From Nocardia carnea NBRC 14403 (GTDB lineage: Bacteria; Actinomycetota; Actinomycetes; Mycobacteriales; Mycobacteriaceae): a DNA stretch of 64,000 nt. The DNA lies in NCBI RefSeq assembly GCF_000308515.1, contig NZ_BAFV01000054.1, positions 27,753 through 91,752 on the forward strand, in the 5' to 3' direction. The position numbers and the translations under genes are program-made. This document shows positions 43,090 to 50,959 of this stretch, in pieces (the stretch's first letter is position 1; every line of letters starts with the position of its first letter). The notes under the pieces are model-generated. The model made no database searches. It saw nothing but the letters and a program-made list of their open reading frames with translations, and was not told the DNA's origin.

Positions 43090-44607
43090 ATGATCATCAG
43101 CGATCCACAGCGTGCAGGACGGTACGGTTTCCACGGGTTACGTTGCTGGGCAGTAATTTCTGCGATCGCGGCCGCCGCGGTCACGGTTCACCTGGTTGTC
43201 GACTCCCGCGTGCTGTCCTTGCTGGTGGCGGTCTCGGCCGCGCTGGGCACCGTGGCGGCGATCGTGATCGGGGTGCGCCGGCACCGGTCGGTTCCGGCCC
43301 TGCCCTGGTATCTGCTGGCGGCCGCGGCCGTCCCGTTCGCGGTCGGTACCGTTGTCCGCGAAATGTCCCCGGCGGCGTCCACCCCTCTCGACGAGATCTG
43401 CACGCTCACCGGATATATCGGGACCTCGCTGGCAGCACTGCTGTGGCTGCGGCCGCGCCAGGCCCGCGCGCATCCCGATGTTCTCCTGGACTCGGGATTG
43501 ATCGGGCTCGGCGCCCTGCTGGCATCCTGGATCTTCCTCATCACCCCTGTCCTGGACTCCGGCCAGGCGGCCATGAATACGCTGACCGCGGTGGTCTTTC
43601 CCGTATTCGATGCGCTGCTGCTCACCCTGCTCGCGCATTCCCTGGCCACCGCGAGCCGGTCGGAAACCTCGCTACGGCTGTTACATCTCGGCGTGGCGGG
43701 TGCCCTGCTCACCGATATCGGTTTCCGCGTGTCGGCAGCCGGCGCGCTGACGGTGAGTCCGGACGTACTGCTGCTCCCACTCCTGGGTACCTACGTGGCG
43801 GTGGGCGCGGCGGCCCTGCACCCGACGATGACGACATTGAGCGCACCGCGGCCGATCCGGTTGCACCATTCCCGGCAGCGGGCCAGCGTTATCGCGGTGG
43901 CCCTGGTGGTTTCCTCACTCGTTCCGGTGGCCCGCGCCCCCCTCAGCCCGCTCGATCAGGTCATCGTGTCGGTGGTGCTGGCACTGCTGCTGATCGGGTT
44001 GCTGATCCGCAGCGAACGCGCCATCGGGCGCAGTGCCCGTAGTGAACGCCAGGCGCAGTATCAGGCCGATCACGATCCACTCACCGGGCTGCTGAACCGT
44101 TCGGCGCTGCTGCGCGTTCTGCACCGCGAACATCGGGACTGGGCCGAGCGGTCGCTGTGCCTGCTGTTCGTCGATCTGGACGAGTTCAAGTCGATCAACG
44201 ACAGTTACGGGCATACGGTCGGCGACGAATTGATCGCCGAGGCCGCGAACCGGATTCGCACCGCCGTACGCCGCGACGATGTGGTGGCCCGGTACGGCGG
44301 CGACGAATTCGTCGTACTGGCACCGCTGGATCGCGACGAGGCGACCACAATGGCCGAACGCCTGCTGGGCACCTTCATGAAACCGTTCCGGCTCAGTATC
44401 GGCGAGGTGCCGCTCACCGCCAGTATCGGGCTGGCCTGCGGCGGCCCGCGCACTATCGACGCCACGGTCTACGACCTCATCCGGGATGCGGATGCGGCCA
44501 TGTATCTGGCGAAGCGCCGGGGCTTCGGCTACATGTTCCACGACGCCATGCGACACACTCCGGCCGAGCCGATCCAGCACAGCTGGCAGCGGGAGACAGC
44601 GGTCTGA
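43090..44607 (+). CDS. Membrane-bound diguanylate cyclase (GGDEF)
   Basis: 505 residues from the ATG at 43090 behind AAGGGGGG; ATG 43066 is an alternative. The N-terminal two-thirds is an integral membrane sensor with eight to ten helices. A C-terminal GGDEF domain (about residues 330-495) makes cyclic di-GMP: DHDPLTGLLNRSALL, FVDLDEFKSINDSYGHTVGDELI and the active site RYGGDEFVVL at about 401-410. The inhibitory I-site RRDD stands five residues before GGDEF, so product inhibition is expected. No EAL domain. Divergent from galK. Confidence 0.93.
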   Translation: MIISDPQRAGRYGFHGLRCWAVISAIAAAAVTVHLVVDSRVLSLLVAVSAALGTVAAIVIGVRRHRSVPALPWYLLAAAAVPFAVGTVVREMSPAASTPLDEICTLTGYIGTSLAALLWLRPRQARAHPDVLLDSGLIGLGALLASWIFLITPVLDSGQAAMNTLTAVVFPVFDALLLTLLAHSLATASRSETSLRLLHLGVAGALLTDIGFRVSAAGALTVSPDVLLLPLLGTYVAVGAAALHPTMTTLSAPRPIRLHHSRQRASVIAVALVVSSLVPVARAPLSPLDQVIVSVVLALLLIGLLIRSERAIGRSARSERQAQYQADHDPLTGLLNRSALLRVLHREHRDWAERSLCLLFVDLDEFKSINDSYGHTVGDELIAEAANRIRTAVRRDDVVARYGGDEFVVLAPLDRDEATTMAERLLGTFMKPFRLSIGEVPLTASIGLACGGPRTIDATVYDLIRDADAAMYLAKRRGFGYMFHDAMRHTPAEPIQHSWQRETAV

Positions 44608-44672
44608 CAACCGGATTCGGACCGCGGGGAAACGCGCCGCAGAGTCCGAACCCGATCCGTGTGCGAGCAGGT

Positions 44673-45449
44673 TCAGTCCGTCAGTTCCTCGAGCAGTTTG
44701 CGGGCCTGCTCCAGTTCGGCCTGCAGTTGCTGGACTTTGGCTTCCTGTGCACCGCGCACCGTTTCGAGCAGGCCTTCGACCACCTCGGCGACCTCGGGGT
44801 TCAGCAGTTTCGCCGCCTGGGCAACAGCCGGACCGGGCACGGGCACGGCGCGCGCGGTGCGTTTCTTACCGCTGGTCACATCGACGGTCCACTCACCGTC
44901 CGCGGAGCCGTTGATGGTGACCACGACCTCCGGTGTCTTGGCCTTGCGCGCGGCGGGCGCTTTGGCCGCCTTGGCCGGAGCCGGGGTGCGCGACGCGGCA
45001 GCCGGTTTCGCTTCGGCCGCGGATTTGTTCGCGGTGGCGGCAGCGGATTCGGCGGCCCGTTTCTCGGAGGTGGTCTGGGACGCAGCGGTGGGCACGGGCG
45101 CTTCCTTCGGTTCGGGGGCAGTTTTCGGCTCGGGCGCGGTTTTCGGTACGGGGGCGGCTTTCGACGCCGCGGCCGCCGGCTTGTCGCGCGGCGGTTTGGT
45201 GAGTGTCACCTCGGTGGGCCCGAAGGACAGTACATCCTTCGAACCGGTGGGGCGGACCTGCAGAAAATCACCGTCGGCCGGGTCACCGAGCGAGACGACC
45301 TTGCCCGAACGCCCTTCGGTGACCCCCACCGCCGCGGCGGTGAACCACACCATCGGGGGGCGGCCCGCTTCGATCTCCGTGGAGATCTGCTCGAGGTCGT
45401 TGTCGGACAGGGGTTTCGGCTTCGCGCTCGAGGGCGTTCGCGAGGGCAT
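44673..45449 (-). CDS. Ala/Lys/Pro-rich protein (DUF6319-like)
   Basis: 258 residues from the ATG at 45449 with GGAG upstream. The first 90 residues form a small globular domain (LSDNDLEQISTEIEAGRPPMVWFTAAAVGVTEGRSGKVVSLG ... DFLQVRPTGSKDVLSFGPTEVTL). A long low-complexity linker rich in Ala, Lys and Pro follows, with a near-repeat APVPKTAPEPKTAPEPKEAPVP, then a C-terminal part with a likely coiled coil (EVVEGLLETVRGAQEAKVQQLQAELEQARKLLEELTD). It resembles an actinobacterial family I remember as DUF6319, of unknown function. Nucleic-acid or envelope binding by the basic linker is possible. Confidence 0.6.
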   Translation of the reverse strand: MPSRTPSSAKPKPLSDNDLEQISTEIEAGRPPMVWFTAAAVGVTEGRSGKVVSLGDPADGDFLQVRPTGSKDVLSFGPTEVTLTKPPRDKPAAAASKAAPVPKTAPEPKTAPEPKEAPVPTAASQTTSEKRAAESAAATANKSAAEAKPAAASRTPAPAKAAKAPAARKAKTPEVVVTINGSADGEWTVDVTSGKKRTARAVPVPGPAVAQAAKLLNPEVAEVVEGLLETVRGAQEAKVQQLQAELEQARKLLEELTD

Positions 45450-45556
45450 GGGGCACTCCGGCAATCTCACTGTTTCGTCGAATAGCTGCGTGCACAGATG
45501 ATGCCGCACCGCACCGACATGTTCACACGCAGGCATGCCAAGACCTTCCAACCCTG

Positions 45557-45572
45557 GTAGAACGTGTTCTAC
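45557..45572. promoter_or_regulatory. KstR-type operator
   Basis: TAGAACGTGTTCTA at 45558-45571 is a perfect match to the KstR consensus TnnAACnnGTTnnA that controls cholesterol catabolism genes in mycobacteria and rhodococci; symmetry extends one more base each side. It lies 34 bp upstream of the ketosteroid-isomerase-like gene start. A TetR family repressor that releases on steroid-CoA ligands is expected to bind. Confidence 0.75.
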
Positions 45573-45605
45573 TATGGCCGCGATCCGGACACCGAAGGAG
45601 GCACC

Positions 45606-46415
45606 GTGCCGCTCGACCCGACCGCCACCGAGCTACGGGACGCCGTACTGGCCTCGCCGCGCGCGGTGGCCGTACACGACCGGGCCGCGTGGGTGGGCCT
45701 GTTCACCCGTGACGCGGTGGTCAACGATCCCGTCGGCTCCGCCCCGCACCGCGGGCACGAGGCGATCGCCCGCTTCTACGACACCTTCATCGCCCCCAAC
45801 GACATCGTTTTCGATGTGGCCCACGATTTCGCGGGCCCCGCGACCGTCGTACGCGACCTCGCCATCACGATCACCATGTCGACCGGCGCCCGGGTGCGGG
45901 TTCCGATGCATCTGCGTTACGAGATCACCGCGGAGGACGGCGAGCTGCGCATCTCCCATCTCGCGGCCTACTGGGAACTGCTGCCGATGATCGGGCAACT
46001 CATGGGAACCGGGATCGCCGGCCTGCGGGCGGGCACCCGCCTCGGCGGCCTACTGCTACGCAATCAGGGCGTATCCGGGCTCATGGGCATGGCCCGGGCC
46101 TGTACCGGTATCGGCCGGACCGGCAAGGAGATCGTGCACCGGCTGTGCGCATCCGCGGCCGGGGGAGATACGGCGACAGTCACCGAAATGGCGGGTGGTC
46201 ACGAGACAGTGCTGCTGTGGTCGGGTGAGTCGATCGCCCCTGCGGAACTGGTCGCGCGGGCCCGTGGCCTGCGCTGCGGGAAAACCCTCGCGGCCGGTCG
46301 GTCGGTGACCGTCAGCGGTGAAACGCCCGACGGCCCGGTGGTCTTGATCTTCGACTTCCACCCGGCCGCCCCACGCCTGGAAACCCTCCGCGTCCACACG
46401 CACCCGGTCGCCTGA
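45606..46415 (+). CDS. Ketosteroid-isomerase-like (SnoaL/NTF2 fold) protein
   Basis: 269 residues from the GTG at 45606 with GAAGGAGG upstream. Residues 1-135 form an NTF2-like domain containing AVVNDPVGSAPHRGHEAIARFYDTFI, which closely follows the catalytic-Asp segment of delta-5-3-ketosteroid isomerase (DPVGS, Asp41 here). A second half with a Gly-rich region and HETVLLWSGESIAPAELVARARGLRCGKTL is unlike the classical enzyme and of unknown role. Together with the KstR box upstream this suggests a steroid isomerase or steroid-binding function. Not proven; other SnoaL proteins act on unrelated compounds. Confidence 0.75.
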   Translation: MPLDPTATELRDAVLASPRAVAVHDRAAWVGLFTRDAVVNDPVGSAPHRGHEAIARFYDTFIAPNDIVFDVAHDFAGPATVVRDLAITITMSTGARVRVPMHLRYEITAEDGELRISHLAAYWELLPMIGQLMGTGIAGLRAGTRLGGLLLRNQGVSGLMGMARACTGIGRTGKEIVHRLCASAAGGDTATVTEMAGGHETVLLWSGESIAPAELVARARGLRCGKTLAAGRSVTVSGETPDGPVVLIFDFHPAAPRLETLRVHTHPVA

Positions 46416-46639
46416 CGCAGACCGGCACATCCACCGGATCGGGGACTTTCCGGCGAGCACGGTCACCGGTTCCTGCCGCTGGGCAGCGGCGCGACGACCT
46501 GCCCCGACCGGCTGTCTCATCACCCGCCCAGCTCAGAGCACGATTCTGTTGCGACTACCCCCTCGGCTATTTACTGAGACTCGAAGTCCCGGTAAATTTC
46601 GGTAGAGAGATGTACGCCATAACGCACGAGGAGGCACCG

Positions 46640-47641
46640 ATGACGCCGTCGACTCTGCCCCGGGCCCCGAAGCTGGACGCCCGGTACCGCGAGATGCTGG
46701 AAACACTGTCGGAAGGCTCGGTGCGCCGCCGCTTCGACCCTTATCTCGATATCGATTGGGACGCGCCCGAACTGGCCCTCGACCGCGACGATCCACGCTG
46801 GATCCTCTCCCCCGATTACGATCCACTCGGCAACACCGACTGGTACCGGCAGCTGCCGGTCGAGAAGCAGATCGAGATCGGGCGCTGGCGTATCGCCAAC
46901 GCCATCAAGGTCGGCGCGGCCTTCGAAACCGTGCTGATCCGCGGCATGATGCAGTACATCGCGAAACTGCCCAACGGATCACCGGAGTTCCGGTACTGCC
47001 TGCACGAGATGACCGAAGAGTGCAACCACATCCAGATGTTCCAGGAGCTGGTGAACCGGATCGGCGACGATGTTCCCGGGATGCGGCCGGTCTTCCGGGC
47101 GCTGTCCCCGTTCATCGGAGTGGCCGGCGGTTACGCCCATGTCATTCTCTTCCTCGGCATCCTGGGTGGTGAAGAACCGATCGACCACTATCAGAAGGCG
47201 ATGATCCGCAACGGCGCGAATCTGCCGCCGCTGGTGGTGCGGACGATGGAGATCCATATCGCCGAGGAAGCCCGGCATATCTCGTTCGCGGGTGAATTCC
47301 TGCGCGCGCATATCGAAAAACTGGGCCCGGTCTCGACCGCACTGTGCGGAATCTCCTTCCCGCTGGCGCTACGCTGGCTGGCCGGCGAGATCATGGCGCC
47401 ACCGCCCGAGTTCGCCCGCCGATTCGATATACCGCGCTCGGTGATCAAAGAGGCCTTCTGGCGTAGCCCGCACTCCCGCGGGATCTTGTCCGGCTACTTC
47501 GGCGATATGCGCACTCTCGCCGACGAGCTGGGGCTGATGAACCCGGTCACCACCCGGCTGTGGCGAGCACTGGGCATCGACGGTGACCGTTCGCGCTACC
47601 GCAGCGAACCGGAACGCCGGATCCGGCCCGCGGTCGCCTGA
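46640..47641 (+). CDS. AurF-type di-iron oxygenase
   Basis: 333 residues from the ATG at 46640, behind GAGGAGG. It resembles p-aminobenzoate N-oxygenase AurF (PF11583). Di-iron ligands are visible in CLHEMTEECNHIQMF (Glu/His, helix motif) and in EIHIAEEARHISFAGEF (EExxH-like), with an earlier Glu in VGAAFETVLI. AurF oxidises an aryl amine to a nitro group, but many actinobacterial relatives act on unknown substrates. There is no adjacent reductase. It converges on a TetR regulator; a shared terminator lies between. Confidence 0.85.
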   Translation: MTPSTLPRAPKLDARYREMLETLSEGSVRRRFDPYLDIDWDAPELALDRDDPRWILSPDYDPLGNTDWYRQLPVEKQIEIGRWRIANAIKVGAAFETVLIRGMMQYIAKLPNGSPEFRYCLHEMTEECNHIQMFQELVNRIGDDVPGMRPVFRALSPFIGVAGGYAHVILFLGILGGEEPIDHYQKAMIRNGANLPPLVVRTMEIHIAEEARHISFAGEFLRAHIEKLGPVSTALCGISFPLALRWLAGEIMAPPPEFARRFDIPRSVIKEAFWRSPHSRGILSGYFGDMRTLADELGLMNPVTTRLWRALGIDGDRSRYRSEPERRIRPAVA

Positions 47642-47652
47642 CCCGGTACCTC

Positions 47653-47684
47653 GGCCCCGGACCGGCACTCGGAGGTCCGGGGCC
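47653..47684. terminator. Shared terminator between AurF-like gene and TetR gene
   Basis: GGCCCCGGACC and its complement form a perfect 11-bp stem with a 10-base loop between the two convergent stop codons. Confidence 0.7.
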
Positions 47685-47690
47685 GGATAC

Positions 47691-48419
47691 TCACGGGGTG
47701 ACGCTGAGCCCGGCGATCACCTCGGCCAGTTCCCGGTCCGGATCCACCACCACACCGACCGCGCGAGCAGCACCGTCGAGGACGAACCACGCGTAATCGG
47801 CCAGATCGGCCACCACTTCGGCGCGAGTCCGTGCGGGTCGCGGATCGGCGACCCATGCAGCGAGCACCCCTTCGACCATCGTCACCACGGCGAACGGCAC
47901 CGGCTCCAAGGCCGCCGAGTCGACGCCCACGATCGCGCCGATCGCCTCGATGAGTTCACCCGAGCGCGCCGAGATACGGGTTTTCAGGCTGCTGATCGCA
48001 TCGATATTGTCCGGCCCGCCCGCCGGTGGCCCGGAACGCGCGAACGCCGTGAGGTTGGGATGATCGCCCATCCAGTCGGCCACCGCCCGCACGGTGCGGG
48101 TGATGATCTCGCGCACCGAACCGGTGGACACGTCCAGTTGCGCGTCCAGAACAGCACCGAGATCGTCGATCAGATACGACCGGATCCGCCGGTCCAAGTC
48201 CTCGCGCCCGCTGAACTGCCGGTACACGACCGATTTGGCAACCCCGGCCCGCTTGGCGATCTGGAGCACCGGGATCTCCGCGCCGGCCGGCTTCTCCTCG
48301 AGCAGTTCCACCGCGGCCTGCAGGATCAAGCGCTGCCGTTCGGTGTTGTGCTGCTGCCAGCGCGCCTCGTACCCATTGACCGCCCCCGGGATCCGCGACC
48401 GCGGTGAAGCCACCGACAT
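47691..48419 (-). CDS. TetR/AcrR-family transcriptional regulator
   Basis: 242 residues, ATG start. The DNA-binding domain is at residues 25-75 (RQRLILQAAVELLEEKPAGAEIPVLQIAKRAGVAKSVVYRQFSGREDLDRRI). The C-terminal ligand domain has an invariant-looking WMGDHPNLTAFARSG stretch and ends RELAEVIAGLSVTP. It converges with the AurF-like oxygenase gene. A control over that gene is possible, but the regulator's own promoter faces the other way into a 500-bp intergenic region. Confidence 0.88.
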   Translation of the reverse strand: MSVASPRSRIPGAVNGYEARWQQHNTERQRLILQAAVELLEEKPAGAEIPVLQIAKRAGVAKSVVYRQFSGREDLDRRIRSYLIDDLGAVLDAQLDVSTGSVREIITRTVRAVADWMGDHPNLTAFARSGPPAGGPDNIDAISSLKTRISARSGELIEAIGAIVGVDSAALEPVPFAVVTMVEGVLAAWVADPRPARTRAEVVADLADYAWFVLDGAARAVGVVVDPDRELAEVIAGLSVTP

Positions 48420-48921
48420 GTCTGGCAGTGTACCCAGCGTCAGCGAGAGCGGGCGGACGCATACGGGGACGGTTCTTCACGACGATTTCACCTGCACCCG
48501 CATCCTGCACCCGCAAATGAAAGAACATTTACACATACATTAATGCGATATTTCCCACCCGGTCGACGTAATGCTCCCGCCATATTTCTACGAACCGGTC
48601 GTTTTGTCGATCATGATCTTGCCCACCACCTGCGGATATCTCGGAACCCGTTCCCGCACAGACTTATCCACATTACCGGCCGATCGAGGACTATGGCCAC
48701 GCTTCGAATCCCCGAAATCGGCGCGGTACAAATCTGAGCGCAGCCCGATCGAAAAAGGCTAGAATTGCGGCACATTGGTACCGGGCGGGTCCGGCGATCT
48801 GCTGTCACAACGTTGCTCGGTCGCGGGAATTTCCGGCGAACCGGTTTCGGGGGCGGCGAAATCGAAGCTGCGTCCCCACACGTGGCGACCCGCCGGCGCA
48901 CCACGCGTACAGGAGGCAAGG
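48420..48921. other. Intergenic region with a DnaA box and a -10 element
   Basis: About 500 bases of lower G+C between the TetR gene and a small gene. A perfect DnaA box (48664-48672) and a -10-like TAGAAT at 48760-48765 are the only recognisable elements. Short frames inside it (around 48543-48762) lack ribosome sites. Confidence 0.45.
48664..48672 (+). promoter_or_regulatory. Perfect DnaA box
   Basis: TTATCCACA, the consensus DnaA recognition sequence, in an intergenic region. Single box; its significance is uncertain. Confidence 0.5.
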
Positions 48922-49104
48922 ATGCCCGACAACACCGGCCCCGAGGAGAACGACGTGGAAACGAGCACCGATCACACCCCCGTGATCTGGCCCGAGCCCA
49001 GCAGGCTGGAGGCCTGGTGGCGTGACATCATGGCCGACCCGGGCGCACCGGGCCCGGCCGGCGAACCCGAACCGTTCCCGCCTTCCCTCACCCGTAATGC
49101 CTGA
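48922..49104 (+). CDS. Small acidic protein of unknown function
   Basis: 60 residues from the ATG at 48922, preceded by a strong AGGAGG. Acidic and proline-rich with two adjacent tryptophans in PSRLEAWWRDIMADPG; no membrane helix. The good ribosome site is the main support. It converges with the F420-type reductase gene. No family recognised. Confidence 0.55.
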   Translation: MPDNTGPEENDVETSTDHTPVIWPEPSRLEAWWRDIMADPGAPGPAGEPEPFPPSLTRNA

Positions 49105-49236
49105 TCCACCGGGTGGACGTCCGACGGCACAGGGCTGCGCCGGCCTGTGACTTCGCGCTGCTCACCGTGCCGTGGCACCGTGGCCCCCAGTTCCCGTCGG
49201 CGGGGCGCCGGGGCCACCGCCCCTGTGGCGCGCCGG

Positions 49237-49674
49237 CTATCCGTCCACCCGAGGGGTGAGCCGTACGAGGGGGATCTCACGTGTGGTCCGTTTCTGGTAG
49301 TCGCCGTAGACCGGGTAGTCGGCGACGATCCGGGGCCACAGCGGCGCCCGCTCCTCCGGGGGCAGAACGCGAGCGGTCATCGGCTTACGGGGCCCGTTGC
49401 GGAACGCGACCTCGACCGCGGGATTGTCCCGGAGATTGTGATACCACGCGGGATTCGTCGGATCGCCGGCCCGGGAGGCGACGATGATGTAGTCGGTGCC
49501 GTCCACGATCGGCGCGGTCAGCATGACCGAACGTGGCCGACCGGATTTACGGCCGATGGTGATCAGTTCGAGAGCCGGCATCCCGAAGTACTCGGTCCCC
49601 ATCCGGCCGAAGCTGAAGCGCAGTAGTGCGCGGTGCGCCGTATTGACGGCTCTGAGCGTGAAATTCGACGGCAT
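49237..49674 (-). CDS. F420H2-dependent reductase (Ddn-like nitroreductase family)
   Basis: 145 residues, ATG start. The sequence fits the deazaflavin-dependent nitroreductase (Ddn) group: LELITIGRKSGRPRSVMLTAPIVDG, DYIIVASRAGDPTNPAWYHNLRDNPAVEV and a C-terminal RTTREIPLVRLTP. Mycobacterial Ddn uses reduced cofactor F420 to reduce quinones and activates pretomanid. The GRKSGRxR motif and the following hydrophobic strand form the cofactor pocket. Substrate here unknown. About 270 bp of sequence without recognised features separates it from a small ORF further upstream. Confidence 0.88.
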   Translation of the reverse strand: MPSNFTLRAVNTAHRALLRFSFGRMGTEYFGMPALELITIGRKSGRPRSVMLTAPIVDGTDYIIVASRAGDPTNPAWYHNLRDNPAVEVAFRNGPRKPMTARVLPPEERAPLWPRIVADYPVYGDYQKRTTREIPLVRLTPRVDG

Positions 49675-49948
49675 GGCAGGTCAATCCTCCGGTTGGTGAC
49701 AGCGCGTACCAGCAAACCAGTTCGGGTCTCGGTCCGGCAACGCCTGCGGCGGGGTAGGACGCACTCACGCAAGTGTGCCCGCGGACCCGGCCACCGCCCC
49801 TTTCTGCCATTGCCTCGAATATGTTGCGCCCACACACTGTTCGCCACCTCCTCATACATGCCTCGTTGCCGTTACGTGACCTACCAGGGACCGACTCGAT
49901 GAATTACACCGACGCAATTCGCCCGAGCGATTTACCGAGGGCCCGAAA
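49675..49948. other. Intergenic region, nothing firm recognised
   Basis: About 270 bases upstream of the Ddn-like gene. No frame with a ribosome site was seen. Promoters for the Ddn-like gene and for the small ORF or RNA at 49949-50032 may lie here. Confidence 0.35.
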
Positions 49949-50032
49949 ATGCCGTATCTCACGGAGTTCTCGAACCACCTGTTCGAAATCTTCGGACGCG
50001 CAGGGCATCAGAAAGATCTGATGCCCATTTGA
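49949..50032 (+). CDS. Candidate 27-residue small protein (or sRNA end)
   Basis: ATG at 49949 with GAGGG seven bases upstream opens a frame of 27 codons reading MPYLTEFSNHLFEIF... and ending at TGA 50030-50032. A perfect 10-bp hairpin (GGGCATCAGA/TCTGATGCCC, 50003-50026) lies over its last codons and is followed by ATTTGATT, a plus-strand terminator with no other plus-strand gene upstream. Either a small protein is encoded or the terminator ends a noncoding RNA. Confidence 0.4.
   Translation: MPYLTEFSNHLFEIFGRAGHQKDLMPI
50003..50026 (+). terminator. Orphan intrinsic terminator
   Basis: Perfect 10-bp stem with an AAGA loop followed by ATTTGATT on the plus strand. The nearest annotated plus-strand gene is 900 bp upstream and convergent with another gene, so it must end an unannotated transcript. 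Confidence 0.65.
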
Positions 50033-50306
50033 TTAGCCGGTTATTTGCCCGATCACATTCACAGGAAGCGCGAACCATCGAACCGGGCGACCGGATAGCA
50101 GCAAAGACAGCTCCGAGCCGCCGAAGTCCCCGAAATACGGCCGGCCCCGCACCCGGCACGCGCCCGCAGCGCCTGACAATCCAGCCGTAGCCGGACAACC
50201 CTCCACCCCCACCGTCCCCGAAGAGAACGGCACCGCCCACTGCGCAACCGCCGTGGCGGCACAGCGTAAGGCCAGGACACACGGGCGACACGCCCTGAAA
50301 CAAGAG

Positions 50307-50340
50307 AAGGCCCCGGAGAGGAAATCCTCTCCGGGGCCTT
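50307..50340 (-). terminator. Intrinsic terminator behind tRNA-fMet
   Basis: A perfect 16-bp stem (AAGGCCCCGGAGAGGA and complement) with a two-base nominal loop. On the minus strand it is followed by CTCTTGTTTC, 9 bases after the tRNA 3' end. Confidence 0.85.
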
Positions 50341-50348
50341 CCCGGTAG

Positions 50349-50422
50349 TAGCGGGGACAGGATTTGAACCTGCGACCTCTGGGTTATGAGCCCAGCGAGC
50401 TACCGAGCTGCTCCACCCCGCG
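50349..50422 (-). tRNA. Initiator tRNA-fMet (CAT)
   Basis: The minus strand folds as a 74-base cloverleaf starting CGCGGGGTGGAGCAGC. The first base (C1) cannot pair with T72, and the anticodon stem CTGGG/CCCAG carries the three G-C pairs typical of initiator tRNA around the loop CTCATAA (anticodon CAT). T arm AGGTTCAAATCCT. CCA is not encoded. Confidence 0.95.
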
Positions 50423-50959
50423 TTGGGTGAACACAACATTACACACGACTTCTCCGGTATGACAAATCGCCAGGTCAACCGGGTTTTCACACTCCACCAA
50501 GGACCTGATCGATACCGAGAAACCCGCCCGAGCGCGAAAAGCGTCGATCGAACCGTTGCCGTTCCGTGTGCACCGACTCCGATGAGCGTTAGCGGATCGA
50601 TTGCCCAAGGTCTCGAACGCGATACGCGTGACACGAATTACGATTTTCTGGTGATCCCCGTCACATTTCCGTGTTATCACACGACCGATTGGGTACCGGA
50701 AATTCCGATTATGACCAGCAGTTTTCCACATATTCCCGAATCTCGCCAATGCACATATTGATAGTTATCGATACGTGATCTGCGGAGATTTCTTCGTTAC
50801 GGTCGTTCCCAGGCCCCGACCAGACCGGGACGGGCCGGCCGAACCGGAGAACACCGGCAACCCTGTCCCACGGTTCGGAACAAACCCCGACACAACACCT
50901 GGGGACAGGGGCACGCAGCTTCCAACGCGCTGCCGGTGGGCACAGGGAGGGACTCGCAT
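50423..50959. other. A/T-rich intergenic region and structured leader of the rpf-like gene
   Basis: About 540 bases without a gene. The first 350 are much richer in A/T than the surroundings and contain TTTTCCACA at 50722-50730, a relaxed DnaA box. Nearer the gene, CCCTGTCCC (50861-50869) can pair with GGGACAGGG (50902-50910), a 9-bp stem in the probable 5' leader. The c-di-AMP (ydaO) riboswitch known before some rpf genes was not recognised. Confidence 0.45.

Noticed and set aside
48543..48762. Short plus-strand frames in the 48.5-kb intergenic region
   Set aside because: No ribosome sites, two frames compete, and composition is not that of coding DNA.
50423..50959. c-di-AMP (ydaO) riboswitch before the rpf-like gene
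   Set aside because: No recognisable conserved core; only a local 9-bp stem is seen. A covariance-model search would settle it.
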